From Clostridiales bacterium UBA4717 (GTDB lineage: Bacteria > Bacillota > Clostridia > Oscillospirales > CAG-272): DNA of 7,938 nt. The notes beneath the pieces were generated by a model. The model made no database searches. It was not told where the DNA came from and saw nothing but the letters and a program-made list of their open reading frames with translations. Positions within the stretch are counted from its first letter, which is position 1. Each line of letters starts with the position of its first letter. Position numbers and translations under genes: made by a program. The stretch covers positions 1 through 7,938 of the forward strand of contig DHJP01000049.1 of the NCBI GenBank assembly GCA_002404395.1. Reading direction: 5' to 3'. This document shows positions 5,862 to 7,938 of this stretch, piece after piece.

Positions 5862-5890
5862 ATTATATCACAGCTTCCCTGTCAAATCAA
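5862..5890 (-). promoter_or_regulatory. Strong minus-strand promoter with extended -10
   Basis: On the minus strand TTGATT (5890-5885), a 17-bp spacer and TATAAT (5867-5862) preceded by TGA form an extended -10 promoter with start near 5855. A perfect 10-bp palindrome CGACGCGTCG (5852-5861) covers the predicted start. No protein gene lies downstream on this strand before the terminator at 5670. Confidence 0.65.
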
Positions 5891-5947
5891 GTATCGGAAG
5901 CGGGCGTCGGGCGGTATTTCAAAATAATTTATATTACGCCCGGGGAC

Positions 5948-5976
5948 TTGACAAAATCAAGGCTTTAGCGTATAAT
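5948..5976 (+). promoter_or_regulatory. Consensus sigma-A promoter for the MFS-hprK unit
   Basis: TTGACA (5948-5953) and TATAAT (5971-5976) match consensus exactly at the optimal 17-bp spacing. Transcription should start near 5983, leaving a structured leader of about 100 nt before the permease ATG. So strong a core promoter on a transporter gene usually needs repression, which fits the palindrome on its start site. Confidence 0.9.
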
Positions 5977-5987
5977 TGTCGGACAAT
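5975..5987. promoter_or_regulatory. Palindromic operator candidate over the MFS transcription start
   Basis: ATTGTC-G-GACAAT is a perfect inverted repeat overlapping the end of the -10 box and the predicted start, a classical repressor position. Its core TTGTCGGACAA fits the TNGTNNNACNA pattern known for FadR-type GntR regulators. That assignment is inference, as no regulator gene is in the window. Confidence 0.5.
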
Positions 5988-6054
5988 GCTTTGATATCTT
6001 TCATATATTTAATATCAGTGAGACGCTTCGCTCAGACCCGATATTTCGTTTTTC

Positions 6055-6075
6055 ATGGGTCGGCTCCGCCGACAG
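6055..6075 (+). promoter_or_regulatory. Hairpin leader element (MGRLRR-type) before the MFS gene
   Basis: GTCGGC-TCC-GCCGAC (6059-6073) is a perfect six-pair triloop hairpin ending 12 bases before the permease ATG. With the flanking ATGG and CA it matches the element before the 1431-2684 gene at 16 of 20 positions, with compensatory changes in the stem. Upstream, GACCC (6035-6039) can pair with GGGTC (6057-6061) and would exclude the hairpin. A third hairpin lies at 6019-6034. Confidence 0.5.
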
Positions 6076-6085
6076 AACTTACGCA

Positions 6086-7309
6086 ATGAACTTCAAGCAC
6101 ACCCGTTTCGCCTGTTATCTTTCATACATCGTACAGGCGATCGTTGTAAACATCGCCCCGCTCTTTTTCGTGGTATTCAGACGCGATTTCGGCATTTCGG
6201 TCAGCGCGCTCGGAACGCTCGTATTATTTGAATTTATCGTTCAGCTTATTGTGGACATCGCTTCGATCAAGATAATCGGGCTTTTCGGCTACAAGAAAAG
6301 CGCGGTGCTCGCTAACGCTTTTTCCGCGCTCGGATTGCTCGCGCTCGGCGCGCTTCCGCGGCTGATCGATCCCACCGTCGGTTTATTTGCCGCGACCTTT
6401 TTGTACAGCATCGGCGGCGGTCTGATCGAAGTGATAATCAACCCGATCGTCGATTCGCTTCCGAACGACAGCACCTCCGCCTCGCTTGCCCTCTTACACT
6501 CCTTTTACAGCTGGGGGCAGACGGGCGTGATACTTATTTCAAGCGCGCTCATTTTCCTGCTCGGCGACGTGCATTGGTATCTGCTCCCGTTTATCTGGGC
6601 AGCCGTTCCGCTTTTCTGCACTTTGCTTTTTGCCGCGGTGCCGGTCAATGAGAACGCCGACTGCGAAAAGCTTTCGCTGCGCGGTGTGCTCAAAAGCCGC
6701 ATATTCTTCGTTTTCCTTTTGATCATGATCTGCAGCGGCGCGACCGAAATGATAATTTCTCAATGGGCGTCCTATTTTGCCGAGACCGGTCTCGGAGTCA
6801 CCAAGCTTGCCGGCGATCTGCTCGGTCCCTGCATTTTCGCGCTCATGATGGCTTTCGGCAGGACCTTCTACGGCATTTTCGGCAAGCGGATCCCGATCGT
6901 CAGGGCGCTGACCTTTTGCAGTACGCTTGCGGTCGCGGCGTATCTCGGCATTGCTTTTTTACCGAATCCGATCCTTGTCATGGCAGCGTTTGCGGCGGCG
7001 GGCATTGCCGTCAGTCTGATGTGGCCCGGCACGCTTGCCGCCGCTTCCGACATACTTCCGAAAAGCGGCGCTTCGACGGCGATGTTTGCGCTGCTGGCTT
7101 TCGGCGGAGACGTCGGCTGCTCGATCGGTCCGTGGCTTAACGGGATCGTCAACGACGCGCTCTCGGGCGGCGGCAGCTTTTTAGACTTTTTCCCGGGCGG
7201 CTCGCCCGAGCAGTCGGCGCTTCGCGCGGCGATCTTCGTCTGCATTATTTTCCCGATCGCCATGCTTTCATGTGTACGGACAGCGGCAGGAATCGCCCGC
7301 CGGACCTGA
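6086..7309 (+). CDS. MFS permease, FucP-like (probable sugar transporter)
   Basis: A 407-residue membrane protein of the major facilitator superfamily with about 12 hydrophobic segments in two six-helix halves. The halves are split by a hydrophilic loop near residues 186-204 (PVNENADCEKLSLRG). Features recalling fucose-permease-type (FHS) carriers include YSIGGGLIEVIINPIVDSLP (107-126) and LLHSFYSWGQTGV (136-148). The second half has ISQWASYF (224-231) and GRTFYGIFGKR (258-268), the latter like the basic loop motif of MFS proteins. These suggest proton-coupled uptake of a small sugar, but this is inference. The ATG at 6086 is chosen because the first membrane segment begins about nine residues later. 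The Shine-Dalgarno is poor (only AGAAC nearby), so initiation may be weak or controlled by the structured leader. It is transcribed from the promoter at 5948-5976 and lies 74 bp before hprK. Confidence 0.88.
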   Translation: MNFKHTRFACYLSYIVQAIVVNIAPLFFVVFRRDFGISVSALGTLVLFEFIVQLIVDIASIKIIGLFGYKKSAVLANAFSALGLLALGALPRLIDPTVGLFAATFLYSIGGGLIEVIINPIVDSLPNDSTSASLALLHSFYSWGQTGVILISSALIFLLGDVHWYLLPFIWAAVPLFCTLLFAAVPVNENADCEKLSLRGVLKSRIFFVFLLIMICSGATEMIISQWASYFAETGLGVTKLAGDLLGPCIFALMMAFGRTFYGIFGKRIPIVRALTFCSTLAVAAYLGIAFLPNPILVMAAFAAAGIAVSLMWPGTLAAASDILPKSGASTAMFALLAFGGDVGCSIGPWLNGIVNDALSGGGSFLDFFPGGSPEQSALRAAIFVCIIFPIAMLSCVRTAAGIARRT

Positions 7310-7354
7310 CGGAAGTCAGAGTTCTTATCGTTCAAAACGCAGCTCGTTATATGT

Positions 7355-7369
7355 GCCGCTGACAGCGGC
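7355..7369 (+). promoter_or_regulatory. Hairpin directly before the hprK Shine-Dalgarno
   Basis: GCCGCT-GAC-AGCGGC is a perfect six-pair triloop stem ending two bases before GGAGG (7372-7376). It has no following T-run, so it is not a Rho-independent terminator. It could instead shape ribosome access or protect the downstream mRNA. Confidence 0.5.
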
Positions 7370-7383
7370 GTGGAGGCAAAATT

Positions 7384-7938
7384 ATGGATTCATGCTATTC
7401 GATACCGTTGACCGACGTAATCAAGGAATTTTCTCTTGAGGAAATTTACGTTCCCGACCACATCTCCGAGATCACGGTCAAGCTGACCGAGGTATGCCGC
7501 CCGGGTCTCCAGCTCTCGGGCTATTTCGGTCACTTTGAGCCGCAACGCATCCAACTTATCGGAAAAGCCGAGCACAAGTATCTTGAAATGCTTGAGCCGG
7601 ACGCGCGCCGCGCCGCTCTCACCAACTTTTTTGAGACCAAGCCGAACTCGGTCATTATCTCGTCAAATCTTGAAGTATTTCACGATATGCTTGAGATCGC
7701 CGAGTATTTTGAGATCCCGATCCTGCGGACGCCCGAGCGCACGAGCGCTTTTTCGGCGTCGCTCGTCGCTTACCTGAACGTCAGCCTTGCGCCGCGCATC
7801 ACGCGTCACGGCGTGCTCGTTGAGGTATACGGCGAGGGTATGCTCATTCTCGGCGAAAGCGGAGTCGGCAAGAGCGAAACGGCGATCGAGCTTGTCAAGC
7901 GCGGTCACAGGCTTATCGCCGACGACGCGGTCGAGATC
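7384..7938 (+). CDS. hprK: HPr kinase/phosphorylase, N-terminal 185 residues (runs off the window)
   Basis: HprK phosphorylates Ser46 of the phosphocarrier HPr (and Crh) using ATP or pyrophosphate and reverses the reaction. It thereby triggers CcpA-dependent catabolite repression in Firmicutes. Visible here: the N-terminal domain from about residue 6, the catalytic histidine in RITRHGVLVEVYGEG (His142), the Walker A GESGVGKS (157-164), and ETAIELVKRGHRLIADDAVEI, ending at the catalytic-aspartate region (ADD, 179-181). The frame is open to the last base. The family is normally about 310 residues, so some 125 residues including the HprK signature and C-terminal helices lie outside. GGAGG lies seven bases before the ATG at 7384. 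A 74-bp gap without a clear terminator follows the MFS gene, so the two may share a transcript. Confidence 0.96.
   Translation, partial: MDSCYSIPLTDVIKEFSLEEIYVPDHISEITVKLTEVCRPGLQLSGYFGHFEPQRIQLIGKAEHKYLEMLEPDARRAALTNFFETKPNSVIISSNLEVFHDMLEIAEYFEIPILRTPERTSAFSASLVAYLNVSLAPRITRHGVLVEVYGEGMLILGESGVGKSETAIELVKRGHRLIADDAVEI

Noticed and set aside
5719..5994. A 91-codon plus-strand frame with a TTG start in the gap before the MFS gene.
   Set aside because: No Shine-Dalgarno precedes the TTG, its 3' part contains the full consensus promoter of the MFS gene, and the product matches no family I recognise. Its first 35 codons do look somewhat protein-like, so a degraded gene cannot be excluded.

Overview
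The window reads as a chromosomal segment of an uncultured Clostridia-type Firmicute (Bacillota), probably from a gut or rumen community. The strongest taxonomic sign is the start of a full-length-type HPr kinase/phosphorylase (hprK) at the right edge. It is a catabolite-repression enzyme, and the form with an N-terminal domain ahead of the kinase core is typical of Firmicutes. Strong GGAGG Shine-Dalgarno sites, sigma-A-like promoters, moderately GC-rich genes and AT-rich intergenic regions fit this. The species cannot be named from the sequence.

Left half, minus strand, read right to left: an extended -10 promoter (3765-3792) drives a hydroxypyruvate-isomerase-like TIM-barrel protein (2925-3722). 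Two Gfo/Idh/MocA oxidoreductases follow (1431-2684 and 96-1220), then the first 13 codons of another gene (1-41). Both gaps inside this presumed operon (about 240 and 210 bp) are filled by a roughly 100-bp hairpin-rich repeat, four copies in all (three full, one partial). The second oxidoreductase lacks the EKP motif normal for its superfamily.

Right half, plus strand: a divergent sigma-A promoter (3853-3881) starts a BD-FAE-like alpha/beta-hydrolase esterase (3962-4783), followed by an endonuclease/exonuclease/phosphatase-fold hydrolase (4915-5667). A 418-bp gap without a convincing protein gene follows. It holds a perfect 19-bp hairpin terminator, a strong minus-strand promoter (5862-5890) that could make a small RNA of about 185 nt ending at that terminator, and a consensus plus-strand promoter (TTGACA-17-TATAAT, 5948-5976) overlapped by a palindrome. 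That promoter serves a 12-TM MFS permease (6086-7309) and probably hprK (7384 to the window end, truncated).

Taken together this looks like a carbohydrate-use locus. The esterase would deacylate a glycan or glycoside, the MFS permease import a small sugar, and the paired oxidoreductases and TIM-barrel isomerase oxidise and isomerise the sugar or sugar acid. HprK links the region to global carbon control. The substrate is unknown. No complete new defence or mobile system is visible. The most unusual material is non-coding: the tandem hairpin repeats, a leader element shared by two unrelated genes whose differences fall every third base, and the candidate small RNA.
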